From: Aliivibrio sp. S4MY1
GTDB taxonomy: Bacteria; Pseudomonadota; Gammaproteobacteria; Enterobacterales; Vibrionaceae
Direction of reading: 5' to 3'
Assembly (NCBI RefSeq): GCF_028765545.1
Contig: NZ_JARACP010000002.1
Span: 186,001-250,000, forward strand
Length of the DNA: 64,000 bases
Each line of letters starts with the position of its first letter. Position 1 is the first letter of the stretch. Below are positions 1 to 9,880 of the stretch, piece after piece. The notes beneath the pieces are model-generated. The model made no database searches, had not been told where the DNA came from, and was given only the letters and a program-made list of their open reading frames with translations. Both the position numbers and the translations under genes were made by a program.

Positions 1-1291
1 CGTCAGCAGTAAACAGTAAACGACCCAAAATACCACGAACCATCAAGTCATCGTGCTTAACGGTACGCCACTGAGAAATCCAATCAAAGATGCTTAAATC
101 GTTGTCAAAATCAGCCGTGCTGTCTTGTGGGCAGTAACCAAAAGACGCATTTTCAGACCACTTAACAATACCTTCGTTTTGTTGTAAGTCTTGAACTAAG
201 CAACGTAGGAAAGTTGTTTTACCTACACCATTCTCACCAATAACAGCTAAGCGAGTGCCCGCTTCTAGTAATAAATTACCACCTTCAAACAGAACTTCAC
301 CATCAAAGCCGTGGCCTAGGTTTTCAAGCTCTAGTGCTTGACGGTGCAGTTTTTTACCTTCACCAAAGTTAATTGATGGGCTCATACGACTTGATGATTT
401 CACTTCATCTAGCGTGATTTTATCCATTTTCTTTGCACGAGAACTTGCTTGTTTCGCTTTCGATGCGTTAGCACCAAAACGGTTTACGAAGTCTTGTAAT
501 TCACTGATCTCTGCTTCTTTTTTCGCGTTACCCGCTAATAGTTGTTCACGGATCAAGCTTGATGCTTCTAAGAAGTACTCGTAGTTACCTGGGTAAATAC
601 GTAATTCACCGTAGTCGATATCAACCATGTGCGTACATACAGAGTTTAAGAAGTGTCTGTCGTGCGAGATAATGATCATGGTACATTTACGCTTGTTTAG
701 CTCTTCTGCTAACCAGTTAATCGTATGAATGTCCAAGTTGTTGGTTGGTTCATCAAGTAACAAGATATCTGGGTTTGCAAACAGTGCCTGTGCTAATAAC
801 ACACGCAATTTCCAGCCCGGAGCCACTTGTTGCATTAAACCAAAATGAAGCGCTTCATCAATACCAGCTTGGATTAAGATATCACCCGCGCGGCTCTCTG
901 CACTGTAACCGTCCATTTCTGCGAATTCACTTTCAAGCTCGGCGACTTTCATGCCATCTTCTTCACTCATTTCTGGCAATGAATAGATGCGGTCACGTTC
1001 TTGTTTGATTTCCCATAGTTTTTTGTCACCCATGATCACAACATCAATTACGTTATATTGTTCAAACGCAAACTGATCTTGGCTTAATACACCTAATTTT
1101 TGTCCCGGCGTCATTGATACGTTGCCAGAACTAGGAGTTAATGCACCACTAAGAATCTTCATGAACGTTGATTTTCCGCAACCATTTGCGCCGATTAAAC
1201 CATAACGGTTACCGTTACCAAATTTTGCTGAAATGTTTTCAAATAAAGGCTCTGCGCCAAATTGCATTGTGATATTGTTTGATTGTATCAA
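1..1291 (-). CDS. ybiT: ABC-F family ATPase, YbiT type (3' end outside window)
   Basis: Soluble tandem-ABC protein of the ABC-F family, which act on ribosomes rather than in transport. Seen: a first Walker A (GANGCGKST, near residue 41), an APGWK-type signature, Walker [14 protein letters not shown], a charged linker, and the second Walker [10 protein letters not shown]. About 430 residues are present; YbiT is about 530 long, so the last hundred or so, including the second Walker B, lie beyond position 1. The chosen start is TTG at 1291, with AGGAAT about 7 bases upstream; it aligns with the start of E. coli YbiT as I recall it. An ATG at 1267 would drop eight residues. The family is clear; the cellular role is only inferred. 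Confidence 0.9.
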   Translation of the reverse strand, partial: MIQSNNITMQFGAEPLFENISAKFGNGNRYGLIGANGCGKSTFMKILSGALTPSSGNVSMTPGQKLGVLSQDQFAFEQYNVIDVVIMGDKKLWEIKQERDRIYSLPEMSEEDGMKVAELESEFAEMDGYSAESRAGDILIQAGIDEALHFGLMQQVAPGWKLRVLLAQALFANPDILLLDEPTNNLDIHTINWLAEELNKRKCTMIIISHDRHFLNSVCTHMVDIDYGELRIYPGNYEYFLEASSLIREQLLAGNAKKEAEISELQDFVNRFGANASKAKQASSRAKKMDKITLDEVKSSSRMSPSINFGEGKKLHRQALELENLGHGFDGEVLFEGGNLLLEAGTRLAVIGENGVGKTTFLRCLVQDLQQNEGIVKWSENASFGYCPQDSTADFDNDLSIFDWISQWRTVKHDDLMVRGILGRLLFTAD

Positions 1292-1445
1292 CGAAATAAT
1301 TCCTAGGGTTTACTGACAAGTCATGATTTGGCTATAGAGAGCCACAAGATGAAGGACGAAAGTATGATGAATGAGAAAATCTAGGCGCGGATTATACAGA
1401 GATCTTGATCACAATGTCGAGGAATATGATGTTTTAATACACAAT

Positions 1446-1474
1446 AAAAAAGCCTTAACTCTCATTAAGGCTTT
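1446..1474 (-). terminator. Rho-independent terminator after the chemoreceptor gene
   Basis: Stem AAAGCCTTAA / TTAAGGCTTT with a 6-base loop. It is followed on the minus strand by a T run, just past the stop of the gene at 1492. Confidence 0.85.
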
Positions 1475-1491
1475 AGCTTATTAGTCTGTTA

Positions 1492-3030
1492 TTACTTCTC
1501 TTCAAAACGCTGCGCTAATTGATAAAATTCATTCACTTGATTTTTTAGCTTCTTAGATGTGCTATTTACCGAATAAGTGGTCTTTAAATTTTGCTCTGCC
1601 GTTGAAGCAATAGATTGAATATAAGTATTCACATCACCAGACAGTTGACGTTGTTGGTCTGCTACATTTTCTATTGACGTCATTAATTGATTCATTGATT
1701 GCATCATTGAATCAACTTCAGATAATCGTTGCATGCTCACCTCTCCCATGTCATTGCATAGTTCAGTTTGCTGTCGGTTAGACATAATCTCTAATTGCCA
1801 AGATTCAATCATCAAAAGCATGGCAGCGACACTCTCTTTTATCTGAATTGTTGCATTAGAAGTACGGCTAGATAATGCTCTAACTTCATCGGCAACGACT
1901 GCGAAACCCCTTCCTTGCTCTCCCGACCTTGCTGATTCAATCGCTGCATTTAACGCGAGAAGGTTAGTTTGATTAGCAATACTACCTATCTCTTCCATAA
2001 GTTGATTGACTTCTTTTGCTTGTGTACTCAATTGCTCAGTCATTTGTGTGGCAGATTTCGCTTGGATCGTTAATTGTTCTAAATTTACATTGGTTTGAGT
2101 AATACTCTCTTTTGTTAATCCGCATGACTTAATCGTCATATTAATGAGCTCATGTGCCTCATTAGTACTAAGTGATACATCATCAGCAGACGATTTAACC
2201 CGCTCTGTTGCTATGCGAACGTGATGAATATCTTTTGTTTGCTGTTCTAATTCCTGCGTTACCAATATTGCCGTTGAGCTTAAATTATCAGCCAATTCTT
2301 GAAGCGGTTTTGCTGAGTCCGTCATTCTGCCTAAGACGGTTCTAATCCGAGATGAGGATAATTTCAAATGAAAATCAGCAATTGAAAACTTATTATTACC
2401 AGAAAAAATAAGACGGCTAACACTGTCATATTTCACATGTAATTTTTTTAATTGACGCGGTGTATCAATGAGTTCTTGGCGAAAAAGTAGGATTACGACA
2501 CACATAGGAAGAGCGCTACATAACAATGCCATCACTCCATTTAAATTGAATAATGTCGATAAAACGGGAACGGTCAATGCCACTAGTAATAACAAATAAC
2601 GAAAAGTATCATTTATTGAAAATGACCACCCTTGTCCACTGTTCTCTGCTTTTAAAAGATCCGCGTAAGCTTTTTCAGCAATAACAACCCATTCACGTTT
2701 AGGTTTCACACGTACAGACTGATAACCAATTACAGTATCATGTTCATAAATAGGCGTAACGTAGGCATCTACCCAATAAAATCGACCTGATTTTGCTTTA
2801 TTTTTTACTATTCCTCGCCATGCTTTTCCCTGTTGTAAGTTTCTCCACATGTCTGCAAACGCTGCTTTAGGCATTACTTCATGACGAATTATATTATGAT
2901 TTTTACCTTCAAGCTCTTCCTTGCTGTATTCCGCAATACGACAGAACGCTTCATTACAATAAGTAATAACACCTTTAAGATCAGTAGTAGATACAAGCTG
3001 CTCGTCATCACTTAAAAAAGTTTCAATCAT
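1492..3030 (-). CDS. Aer-like methyl-accepting chemotaxis protein with N-terminal PAS domain
   Basis: Chemoreceptor of 512 residues. Residues 1-115 form a PAS domain of Aer type ([17 protein letters not shown] is typical), so the sensor lies in the cytoplasm and may use FAD to follow redox or energy state. Two hydrophobic segments near residues 145-190 form a membrane hairpin with no large periplasmic domain. The C-terminal half is a coiled coil with the conserved signalling tip ([16 protein letters not shown], then [12 protein letters not shown]) around residues 345-385. The start ATG has TAGG upstream. It is a single gene with its own terminator. The ligand is not deducible. Confidence 0.93.
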   Translation of the reverse strand: MIETFLSDDEQLVSTTDLKGVITYCNEAFCRIAEYSKEELEGKNHNIIRHEVMPKAAFADMWRNLQQGKAWRGIVKNKAKSGRFYWVDAYVTPIYEHDTVIGYQSVRVKPKREWVVIAEKAYADLLKAENSGQGWSFSINDTFRYLLLLVALTVPVLSTLFNLNGVMALLCSALPMCVVILLFRQELIDTPRQLKKLHVKYDSVSRLIFSGNNKFSIADFHLKLSSSRIRTVLGRMTDSAKPLQELADNLSSTAILVTQELEQQTKDIHHVRIATERVKSSADDVSLSTNEAHELINMTIKSCGLTKESITQTNVNLEQLTIQAKSATQMTEQLSTQAKEVNQLMEEIGSIANQTNLLALNAAIESARSGEQGRGFAVVADEVRALSSRTSNATIQIKESVAAMLLMIESWQLEIMSNRQQTELCNDMGEVSMQRLSEVDSMMQSMNQLMTSIENVADQQRQLSGDVNTYIQSIASTAEQNLKTTYSVNSTSKKLKNQVNEFYQLAQRFEEK

Positions 3031-3207
3031 TTTTGCCTACAATATAAAAAAGAAATTAATAAATTTCCTTTATCATAGATGCATTTCACTATTTACCACA
3101 ATAAAAACCACATTTAATGACGAAAAGAAGGTATTTATTTATCCAAACCACTGTTCAGATCATTGCATTATAATTGATTTCATAATACTGACCTGTGTTA
3201 ATATTTC

Positions 3208-3246
3208 TTTAAGCCCTAAATGAACTTTAGAACTTTAGAGCTTAAA
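3208..3246 (-). terminator. Possible terminator after the LPMO gene
   Basis: Imperfect inverted repeat (TTTAAGC-CTAAA against TTTAG-AGCTTAAA) 30 bases past the stop of the minus-strand LPMO gene. The T run after it is poor, so termination is only plausible. Confidence 0.4.
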
Positions 3247-3275
3247 AGATAACACGTTTTTAATATGCCTCTATA

Positions 3276-4463
3276 TTAACGCCAGACCCCCCACTCTCCA
3301 GTCGTTCCCGGTTCTTCCCCTTTTGTCCACCACTGTGCTGTCCACTCTTTACTGTTATAGCTAACAACATCCCCTGTGTTATAAATTAAACCTGCTTGCC
3401 ATGTGTTTGTTGGCTCAACTGGCGGCTCTACCGGTGGTGTTGTATCTGCTTTAATTAAAGAAAGTTGGTAACTTAAATCAGCACTTGGTGCAAACACTCG
3501 GTTAGCGTAAATATTAGTAGTGTCATACATATAATGATTCATTTCTTGGTGCCAAATACCAATAAACCATTCTTTATTTTTCAATTGGTTAAATTGTCCT
3601 GCCAGTTCCGCTGACCATGTCGCCGTATTGTTCACAGTAATGGCTAAACTGATGTCTGTTGTTTCTGCACCTGTCGCATCAAACGTTCTGAATCGAACCG
3701 TATCGCCTGATTCTACTGGCCCAAATCCTTGGCTAATGTAATACCCTAAATCAGAATATGATGGCAGTGGGTCGACTGGATCTGTCGGTCCTGGAGGTGT
3801 CGTTCCCGTTCCGTCAAATGAAATATCGCTGCAGTTATAAAAGCCTTCACCAGCGGCATCTTCACGCTGCCAACGAGTATAAAGGACGGCCGAATCAACT
3901 CTATCCGCAGGAAGAGTAATATTAATACGGTATTTCTTATCCTCACCTACAGGCACATTGCCCGCGGTATCAATTAGATCTAAGTCACCCCATGTTAGTG
4001 GAACGGTTGGATCGTAATTAGAATTAGATAAATAGAACTGCCAGTAAGAAGGGTTGTGAGGTGCAGTGGCATTAAAGATAAGTTCAATCTGGCTATTATT
4101 ATCTAAGGTAACTGCCGTTTTTTGCCAATGAGAAGAACCTACGTTTAAGCCTGTTTTTGCATTATCGCCCGCTGAACATAAGTTACCATCACGAACAATG
4201 GCTTGAACATGTGCCATGTCTTTATAGTTTGGTACATTGGCAGCAACCTCATTACGTTGAACAAAAGGAAACGCTCCTGATTCATCATATGCTGCCTGAC
4301 ATGCCTGATTGGGAATGGTATTATCCCAAAAACCACCATCTAAATAACAGGTGTTTTGTCTTGCGCTAGGGTACTCAACCCAACCATGAGCTTGCGCTCC
4401 CATTGATGATAGTGCACCAATAAAAGCAATACTGAGCGAACTGATTTTTATTTTATTTGTCAT
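3276..4463 (-). CDS. Secreted AA10 lytic polysaccharide monooxygenase with chitin-binding module
   Basis: Predicted copper enzyme that cleaves chitin oxidatively outside the cell. From the ATG at 4463, a signal peptide of 25 residues ends ...GAQA, so mature residue 1 is His (HGWVEYPSARQ). An N-terminal His is needed for the LPMO histidine brace; a second His sits in ATAPHNPSYW. After the catalytic domain come a Pro-rich linker, an unassigned beta-type domain (about 240-345), a second Pro linker and a C-terminal CBM5/12-like module rich in Trp (WTAQWWTKGEEPG). A TTG 24 bases further up is open, but AAGGA lies 8 bases before the ATG. It resembles vibrio spindolin-like proteins more than full-length GbpA. 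Confidence 0.88.
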   Translation of the reverse strand: MTNKIKISSLSIAFIGALSSMGAQAHGWVEYPSARQNTCYLDGGFWDNTIPNQACQAAYDESGAFPFVQRNEVAANVPNYKDMAHVQAIVRDGNLCSAGDNAKTGLNVGSSHWQKTAVTLDNNSQIELIFNATAPHNPSYWQFYLSNSNYDPTVPLTWGDLDLIDTAGNVPVGEDKKYRINITLPADRVDSAVLYTRWQREDAAGEGFYNCSDISFDGTGTTPPGPTDPVDPLPSYSDLGYYISQGFGPVESGDTVRFRTFDATGAETTDISLAITVNNTATWSAELAGQFNQLKNKEWFIGIWHQEMNHYMYDTTNIYANRVFAPSADLSYQLSLIKADTTPPVEPPVEPTNTWQAGLIYNTGDVVSYNSKEWTAQWWTKGEEPGTTGEWGVWR

Positions 4464-4475
4464 GATTTCATCCTT

Positions 4476-4527
4476 GTTTATAAACAATAAAAGCGAGACG
4501 TTAACGCCTCACTTTTGTTTATAAAAC
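4476..4527 (-). promoter_or_regulatory. Long near-palindrome in the LPMO 5' leader
   Basis: Arms are AAAAGYGAGRCGTTAAC and its complement, centred on GTTAAC, extended outward by a second matching block GTTTATAAAC / GTTTTATAAAC with a small bulge. The inner end stops about two bases from the AAGGA ribosome binding site. As RNA it would be a strong hairpin next to the start signal; as DNA it could be an operator. The role is not known. Confidence 0.5.
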
Positions 4528-4793
4528 TAGCAAGAATTCATAAATTGGCGATAAGTTCGGGGATAAATCGATGCTTTATTTACGCATTTGTTATCTACCT
4601 TGCATCTAAGAATGAGCAAAATGAAAGCGTATTATATTCTTTCGAGTCAGTTCATTCTTTATGGCTCACATCTGCATAAAGTGCGGTTTACTTCTTTTAT
4701 TGGCCAGCTGCACTTGCTTTTCACACTCACGGAAATGAGACTTTTGCTTATCACTGTGCTGAACAATACATTTAAAATAACAAGAGAACTAGA

Positions 4794-4808
4794 ATTTACA
4801 ATGTAAAC
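4794..4808. promoter_or_regulatory. parS2 centromere site (chromosome II)
   Basis: Exact match to TTTACANTGTAAA with A at the centre. Vibrio ParB2 is known to bind this 15-mer. It lies in an intergenic region about 17 kb from parA2, as expected of a dispersed centromere. Confidence 0.75.
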
Positions 4809-4814
4809 AGACAT

Positions 4815-4850
4815 AAAAAAAGCGTTAAATATAATACTCAACGCTTTGAT
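4815..4850 (-). terminator. Rho-independent terminator after catalase
   Basis: Stem AAAGCGTT / AACGCTTT with a 13-base loop, followed on the minus strand by seven T, 20-odd bases after the catalase stop. Confidence 0.8.
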
Positions 4851-4873
4851 TTATAGTTACTTAATAGAATAAA

Positions 4874-6325
4874 TTACGAGTTAAATTCACTCACATCTAT
4901 ATCAAGTAATTTACCGATGCCTTCACCATAAGCAGGATCGGCTTTATAACAATGTCTTAAGTGACGTAGTTGAATCTCTTTTGGCACACCATTTAAATTA
5001 CGCGCGGTGTTGTCAAACAAGATCGCTTGTTTCTCAGCGGTCATTAGACGGAATAGATCGCCCGGTTGTGAGAAGTAATCTTCATCTTCACGGTGATCCC
5101 AATGTGCTGCTGCGCCATCTAAGTTTAGTGGTGGCTCAGAAAAATCTGGCTGCTCTGCCCATTGGCCTTCGTTGTTTGGCTCATAGCCTAATGTGCTACC
5201 GAAGTTTCCATCAACACGCATTGCGCCATCACGGTGGTAACTATGCACAGGACAACGAGGTGCGTTTACAGGGATATGCTGGTGGTTTACACCTAAACGG
5301 TAGCGTTGTGCATCACCATATGCAAATAAACGGCCTTGTAACATCTTATCTGGAGAGAAGCTGATACCCGGAACCACGTTTGCAGGGTTAAATGCCGACT
5401 GCTCTACTTCTGCGAAGAAGTTTTGTGGGTTACGGTTTAGCTCAAATTCACCCACTTCAATTAATGGGTAATCTTTGTGTGGCCATACTTTGGTTAGATC
5501 AAACGGGTTATAAGAAACCGTCGCCGCTTCTGCTTCTGGCATGATCTGAACTTTCAATGTCCATTTAGGGAAATCTTGGTTATCAATGCTTTCTAGCAAA
5601 TCACGTTGATGACTTTCACGATCATTACCAATCACTGCACCCGCTTCAGCATCAGACAAGTTTTTAATGCCTTGCTGAGATACAAAGTGGAATTTCACCC
5701 AGTAACGCTCGTTATCACTATTGATAAAGCTAAACGTGTGGCTACCAAAACCATGCATATGACGGTAAGTAGCAGGAATACCACGATCACTCATTACGAT
5801 CGTTACTTGGTGAAGCGCTTCAGGTAATGATGTCCAAAAATCCCAGTTGTTTTTCGCGCTTCGCATATTTGTGCGAGGATCGCGTTTAACCGCGTGGTTT
5901 AAATCAGGGAATTTTAGAGGATCACGTAAGAAGAATACAGGTGTGTTGTTACCCACTAAATCCCAGTTACCTTCTTCTGTGTAGAATTTTAGCGCAAAAC
6001 CACGGATATCACGCTCTGCATCTGCTGCACCACGCTCACCAGCTACGGTAGTAAAACGTGCAAATAGCTCAGTTTGTTTACCAATTTCAGAGAACAATTT
6101 TGCTTTTGTGTACTTTGTGATGTCATGAGTAACCGTAAATGTACCGTAAGCACCAGACCCTTTTGCGTGCATGCGACGCTCAGGGATCACTTCACGATCA
6201 AAATGCGCCAGTTTTTCTAAAAACCACACATCTTGCAATAATTGAGGACCACGTTTACCCGCAGTTTGAACATTTTGGTTATGTGCAACAGGACAACCTG
6301 CCGCTGTGGTTAGCTTTTTAGTCAT
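4874..6325 (-). CDS. katA: Haem catalase (clade 3, KatA type)
   Basis: Decomposes hydrogen peroxide to water and oxygen. The protein is 483 residues, the usual length of small-subunit catalases. Seen: the N-terminal GCPVAHNQN and [20 protein letters not shown] blocks, the distal His in [13 protein letters not shown], the Asn in [20 protein letters not shown], and the proximal haem Tyr in [15 protein letters not shown]. The frame is open for 24 more codons upstream, but AAAGGA before ATG 6325 and family alignment fix the start. The patatin gene ends 62 bases upstream on the same strand, so the promoter is in that gap or inside that gene. In A. fischeri katA is, as I recall, close to the start of chromosome II numbering, which fits this location. 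Confidence 0.95.
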   Translation of the reverse strand: MTKKLTTAAGCPVAHNQNVQTAGKRGPQLLQDVWFLEKLAHFDREVIPERRMHAKGSGAYGTFTVTHDITKYTKAKLFSEIGKQTELFARFTTVAGERGAADAERDIRGFALKFYTEEGNWDLVGNNTPVFFLRDPLKFPDLNHAVKRDPRTNMRSAKNNWDFWTSLPEALHQVTIVMSDRGIPATYRHMHGFGSHTFSFINSDNERYWVKFHFVSQQGIKNLSDAEAGAVIGNDRESHQRDLLESIDNQDFPKWTLKVQIMPEAEAATVSYNPFDLTKVWPHKDYPLIEVGEFELNRNPQNFFAEVEQSAFNPANVVPGISFSPDKMLQGRLFAYGDAQRYRLGVNHQHIPVNAPRCPVHSYHRDGAMRVDGNFGSTLGYEPNNEGQWAEQPDFSEPPLNLDGAAAHWDHREDEDYFSQPGDLFRLMTAEKQAILFDNTARNLNGVPKEIQLRHLRHCYKADPAYGEGIGKLLDIDVSEFNS

Positions 6326-6387
6326 GTTTATTAATCCTTTAGTGCAATGGTTAAGCGATAAAATGTAAATAAAAACTGTTAAAAGTA

Positions 6388-7260
6388 TTAAACGCAAAAA
6401 TGACAGTTTTCAGTATTTAAACCAAAGGTTCCATCACGGCTAGATAAATGATTTAAGCCAGATGATTCCCCCATTTTGTAACCTTCAATGAGTGTAGTCG
6501 ATTTCATCGTAAGTCGTTTTACTGCAAAGTCTTCTGGTGGTGCTATCACTCGAATCGTCGTTCCTTCAGGCGGATTACGAATAAATTCCAATGACTGATT
6601 ATAGTTCTCAGCACGAACAAGCATGGCTTGCGCTATTTGTGGGTAACGAGCTAATATTTTAGTCATTAACCAAGGCGATCGTGCTGGTTTCATTTCATAA
6701 CTTAAAGGGTGAGACAAAATTACGGTAATGTCTCTCGCCCCTCGACGGTATGCTTCTTTTACTGGTATTGAATCAGCTACTCCACCATCGGTATAACAAC
6801 CACCAGAAAAGCAAGGTGTTGATTTATAAGCGATAGGTAAAGCAGTTGTTGCTTCAAGAACATTATTTAAATTACTTTCTTTTACTTGATAATAGTCAGC
6901 GTTACCACTATCAATATTAGTTACTGCCGCATACATAGGAATAGAAGAAAATAAACGTTCAGAATCTAAGGGATGTCTTCTGTTCGACTCCTCAATTAAC
7001 CATTTCACATCAACAAGATCACCGCCGCGAGCAAATCGTGTGGGATTAAAAAAGCGCTTGTGGGTTGCAAGTTTCGTAATGACATCAAAGCTACGTTGAG
7101 GTGCATAAGAAAGATACCCTATTAGATTCGATGCTCCGGCAGAGACTCCAATGGCGAAATCATAAGGCATAAATTCTTTCTTCATAAAAGTGTCCAAAAC
7201 ACCGCTAGCAAAAATGCCACGCATTGCTCCACCTTCTACGACTAATGCACTCTTGACCAT
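6388..7260 (-). CDS. Patatin-like phospholipase, YjjU type
   Basis: Predicted lipid acyl hydrolase of 290 residues. The Ser-Asp dyad is visible: an oxyanion loop (EGGAMRG, residues 9-15), the nucleophile elbow GVSAG with Ser40, and the catalytic Asp in TDGG near residue 158. There is no signal peptide, so it is cytoplasmic. The C-terminus carries HFCV with a single Cys. The start ATG follows AGAGAG. It lies directly upstream of the catalase on the same strand and may be cotranscribed with it. The natural substrate is unknown. Confidence 0.88.
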   Translation of the reverse strand: MVKSALVVEGGAMRGIFASGVLDTFMKKEFMPYDFAIGVSAGASNLIGYLSYAPQRSFDVITKLATHKRFFNPTRFARGGDLVDVKWLIEESNRRHPLDSERLFSSIPMYAAVTNIDSGNADYYQVKESNLNNVLEATTALPIAYKSTPCFSGGCYTDGGVADSIPVKEAYRRGARDITVILSHPLSYEMKPARSPWLMTKILARYPQIAQAMLVRAENYNQSLEFIRNPPEGTTIRVIAPPEDFAVKRLTMKSTTLIEGYKMGESSGLNHLSSRDGTFGLNTENCHFCV

Positions 7261-7862
7261 ACTCTCTATTTAACCCCTAAAATACTGTGGGGATAGAATA
7301 AACACTTTAGAGAATAAGAGATAATCGCTTGTAGTTATAGCTGTGATTCGTAAAACCTATCAAAAATTAGATTTACATCATGAACTCGATTTATAACTTA
7401 CCTTTCAGCAAAGAATAGATTGAACCTTTAAATTAAAAGGTTTAATAAACATAAAATTATAGTATTTATTCTAAATGAAATAACTTTCTTCCTATTCACC
7501 TTCATTTAATGAAATGCATTTCGCTGCAAGATCTATTTTTTATTCTCCTTTTCTTTCCTGTTCTCTCAGCATAAAAACTACACATTTACTATTTTTATCA
7601 TTAAATATTAATAAGTTACCAAATAATTCAACCTGATTTACGATTACATAAAACACAATTAAGCACTAAATTAAAACAGGATTATTACAATACAGTAATA
7701 ATCATTTACTGTTTTTAGTATTGTTTGAAGAGCAAGAAAGGCGAAAAATGCCTCCCATCGTTTGAGCAATCAAATCATCAAACTAATTAAGAGATCTCCA
7801 TGGCTACAAGCTGTTTGAATAAACAAATAACAAAAATATTAAAATTAATTAAGAGAGATAAA
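7261..7862. other. AT-rich intergenic region before gfa
   Basis: About 600 bases between divergent genes, strongly AT-rich. It holds a short GC hairpin (AGGCGAAAAATGCCT, near 7739-7753). Near the gfa end, two similar blocks AATTAAGAGA lie about 63 bases apart, each followed by an in-frame ATG (7800 and 7863). I see no RNA gene and no convincing ORF. Confidence 0.5.
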
Positions 7863-8426
7863 ATGACTATTACAAAACTACACCCAGCTATTGATAACGG
7901 CTTTGCGGCAACTGACGAAAACTTCCAAGGCGGAACATTACACTGCCAATGTAAAGAGAATAAAGTAGCAGTAAAACTTACGGCGCAAACAGCTCATAAC
8001 CATGCTTGTGGCTGTTCTAAATGTTGGAAACCTAAAGGAGCTATCTTCTCTCAAGTAGCGGTAATTTCACGTGATAACGTTGAAGTCATTGCGAACGCAG
8101 ATAAATTAGTGGTTATCGATGAAGCGGCAACAATCAAACGTCACGCTTGTAAAGAGTGTGGTACTCACATGTACGGCCGTATTGATAACCAAGATCACCC
8201 ATTCTTTGGTTTAGATTTCGTTCACACTGAATTGTCTGAAGATGCAGGTTTCTCTGCGCCACAATTCGCTGCATTTGTTTCATCTATTATCGAAACGGGT
8301 ACTGATCCTAAAGACATGGATGCTATCCGTGCTCGCTTTGTTGAACTAGGTCTTCCAACTTACGATTGCCTATCTCCTGCGTTAATGGATGCAATTGCAA
8401 CTCACATTGCTGCACAAAATAAATAA
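7863..8426 (+). CDS. gfa: S-(hydroxymethyl)glutathione synthase / GFA-family zinc enzyme
   Basis: Member of the CENP-V/GFA family; the characterised bacterial enzyme promotes condensation of formaldehyde with glutathione, the first step of glutathione-dependent formaldehyde detoxification. 187 residues. Zinc-binding cysteines are all present: the HCQC pair, the HACGCSKCW triplet and HACKECGTH. The sequence follows Paracoccus Gfa closely over its length ([40 protein letters not shown]). An in-frame ATG at 7800 also has a Shine-Dalgarno-like AAGAGA, but the family N-terminus (KLHPAIDNG) begins just after 7863. No glutathione-dependent formaldehyde dehydrogenase gene is adjacent, so the partner lies elsewhere or the role differs. 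Confidence 0.9.
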   Translation: MTITKLHPAIDNGFAATDENFQGGTLHCQCKENKVAVKLTAQTAHNHACGCSKCWKPKGAIFSQVAVISRDNVEVIANADKLVVIDEAATIKRHACKECGTHMYGRIDNQDHPFFGLDFVHTELSEDAGFSAPQFAAFVSSIIETGTDPKDMDAIRARFVELGLPTYDCLSPALMDAIATHIAAQNK

Positions 8427-8453
8427 GTTTATTGCTATTTATAATTGATAAAT

Positions 8454-8492
8454 AAAAAATCCGGATCACCCACTGAATGATCCGGATTTTTA
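8454..8492. terminator. Bidirectional terminator between gfa and msrAB
   Basis: Stem AATCCGGATCA / TGATCCGGATT, loop of 9 bases, with A and T runs on both sides. It serves the two convergent genes. Confidence 0.9.
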
Positions 8493-8511
8493 TTACTATT
8501 TTATGTATTTA

Positions 8512-9651
8512 TTAAGACTCAAATAATGAAAGATATTCACCATAACCTTCTTTCTCTAAATCCGCTTTTGGAACAAAACGCATTGCAGCTGAGTTCATAC
8601 AGTAACGTAATCCTGTAGGCTTAGGTCCATCACTAAATACATGACCTAAATGTGAATCTGCAAATTTACTGCGGATCTCGGTACGTTTACTGAATAATGA
8701 AAAATCATCTTCTTCAGTTATATATGCTTTATTGATTGGTTTGGTAAAACTTGGCCAACCCGTTCCTGATTTGTATTTGTCTGTTGATGAGAATAACGGC
8801 TCACCACTGACGATATCAACATAAATCCCCTCCGCTTTATTATCCCAATACGCGTTGTCAAATGGACGTTCAGTGCCTTCTTTTTGTGTTACGTAATATT
8901 GTTGCTCAGTCAGCATCTTCTTAATGTCTGATTCTGATGGCTTAGCATACGGCTTAACATTTTGAGCCATTTTTTGCTCATCAATGTACTGACGTAGCGT
9001 TTTCGGCTTTTCTTCTCTATCTTCACCAAATACCGAATCTAAGTATTTATCACGACCTGAACCATTACGGTAATACTTATAACGAATTGGATTACGTTTG
9101 TAATAATCTTGATGATAATCTTCTGCTGGCCAAAACTGTTTAAATTCAATTAACTCTGTCGCTAATGGTTTTGGATAGATCTTAGCAGCATCAATCTCAT
9201 TCATGAACTCTTGAGCAATCACTTGCTGCTCTTCATTATGGAAAAAGATAGCAGGACGATACTGTGGACCTCTATCAACAAATGAGCCTTTGCTATCCGT
9301 TGGGTCGATATGTCTAAACAGCTGATCAAGCACTTGCTCATAACTTACGATCTTTGGATCAAACGTCACTTGGATCACTTCTATATGACCTGACTTTCCT
9401 GATGACACTTGCTTATAGGTTGGATTTTCAAGATCTCCCCCTGAATAGCCTGAAATGACATCCACCACTCCATCTAATTTTTCTAAATCAGATTCAGTGC
9501 ACCAAAAGCATCCTCCTGCGAGAGTGGCTACCTCATAGTCCCCTTCCATGGGCTTACTCATATCTTCAGCGGTAGAAAAGAAACTTGTTATAACAGCAAA
9601 AAATGAAGCGAACAGTAGAGCAACTGTTGTGATTTTTAATCGTGATTTCAT
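8512..9651 (-). CDS. msrAB: Fused peptide methionine sulfoxide reductase MsrA-MsrB, exported
   Basis: Repairs both S- and R-methionine sulfoxide. 379 residues: an N-terminal hydrophobic segment (about 8-25) that is a signal peptide or anchor, an MsrA domain with GCFWC (catalytic Cys48) and the EVIQVTFDP strand, a linker, then an MsrB domain with [20 protein letters not shown] and [11 protein letters not shown] (catalytic Cys351). The MsrB half lacks the two CXXC zinc motifs, like the zinc-free class. The expected location is the periplasm, where it would repair envelope proteins oxidised by hypochlorite or peroxide. The start has AGAGG upstream. A thioredoxin-like electron donor is not encoded nearby. 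Confidence 0.93.
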   Translation of the reverse strand: MKSRLKITTVALLFASFFAVITSFFSTAEDMSKPMEGDYEVATLAGGCFWCTESDLEKLDGVVDVISGYSGGDLENPTYKQVSSGKSGHIEVIQVTFDPKIVSYEQVLDQLFRHIDPTDSKGSFVDRGPQYRPAIFFHNEEQQVIAQEFMNEIDAAKIYPKPLATELIEFKQFWPAEDYHQDYYKRNPIRYKYYRNGSGRDKYLDSVFGEDREEKPKTLRQYIDEQKMAQNVKPYAKPSESDIKKMLTEQQYYVTQKEGTERPFDNAYWDNKAEGIYVDIVSGEPLFSSTDKYKSGTGWPSFTKPINKAYITEEDDFSLFSKRTEIRSKFADSHLGHVFSDGPKPTGLRYCMNSAAMRFVPKADLEKEGYGEYLSLFES

Positions 9652-9880
9652 GGTAACCTCTTTATGGTTTCTTATTAATATAGTTATCAGAGTGATATGA
9701 ATCTAGAAAGTTGCAAAATGTTATCAACTATTAATTATGTGTTATAACTTTTAATTATTAAGATATAACGCATGGCTATGCTAGATAAGTCGGACGATTT
9801 ATTGATTCAGTGCATCTTTTTCTGCACTTTCTTTCGTTAGAGTGATCTTATTATTCCCTATCAATGAAAGAAGAGAAGTC

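Larger units (their letters stand above)
4464..4873. other. Intergenic region between catalase and LPMO genes
   Basis: A 410-base AT-rich gap. It holds a long near-palindrome at the LPMO leader (4476-4527), one parS2 match (4794-4808) and the catalase terminator (4815-4850). I looked for a c-di-GMP-I riboswitch here, because vibrio gbpA genes can carry one, and did not find its conserved core. Short open frames in both directions show no coding signs. Confidence 0.6.

Noticed and set aside
745-1008. 87-codon plus-strand ORF within the ABC-F gene
   Set aside because: Antisense shadow of a well conserved coding region (the first ATPase domain of YbiT).
4530-4790. c-di-GMP-I riboswitch before the LPMO gene
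   Set aside because: The conserved CAGGGCAAACC and GACGCAAAGCC-type blocks are absent on the transcribed strand.
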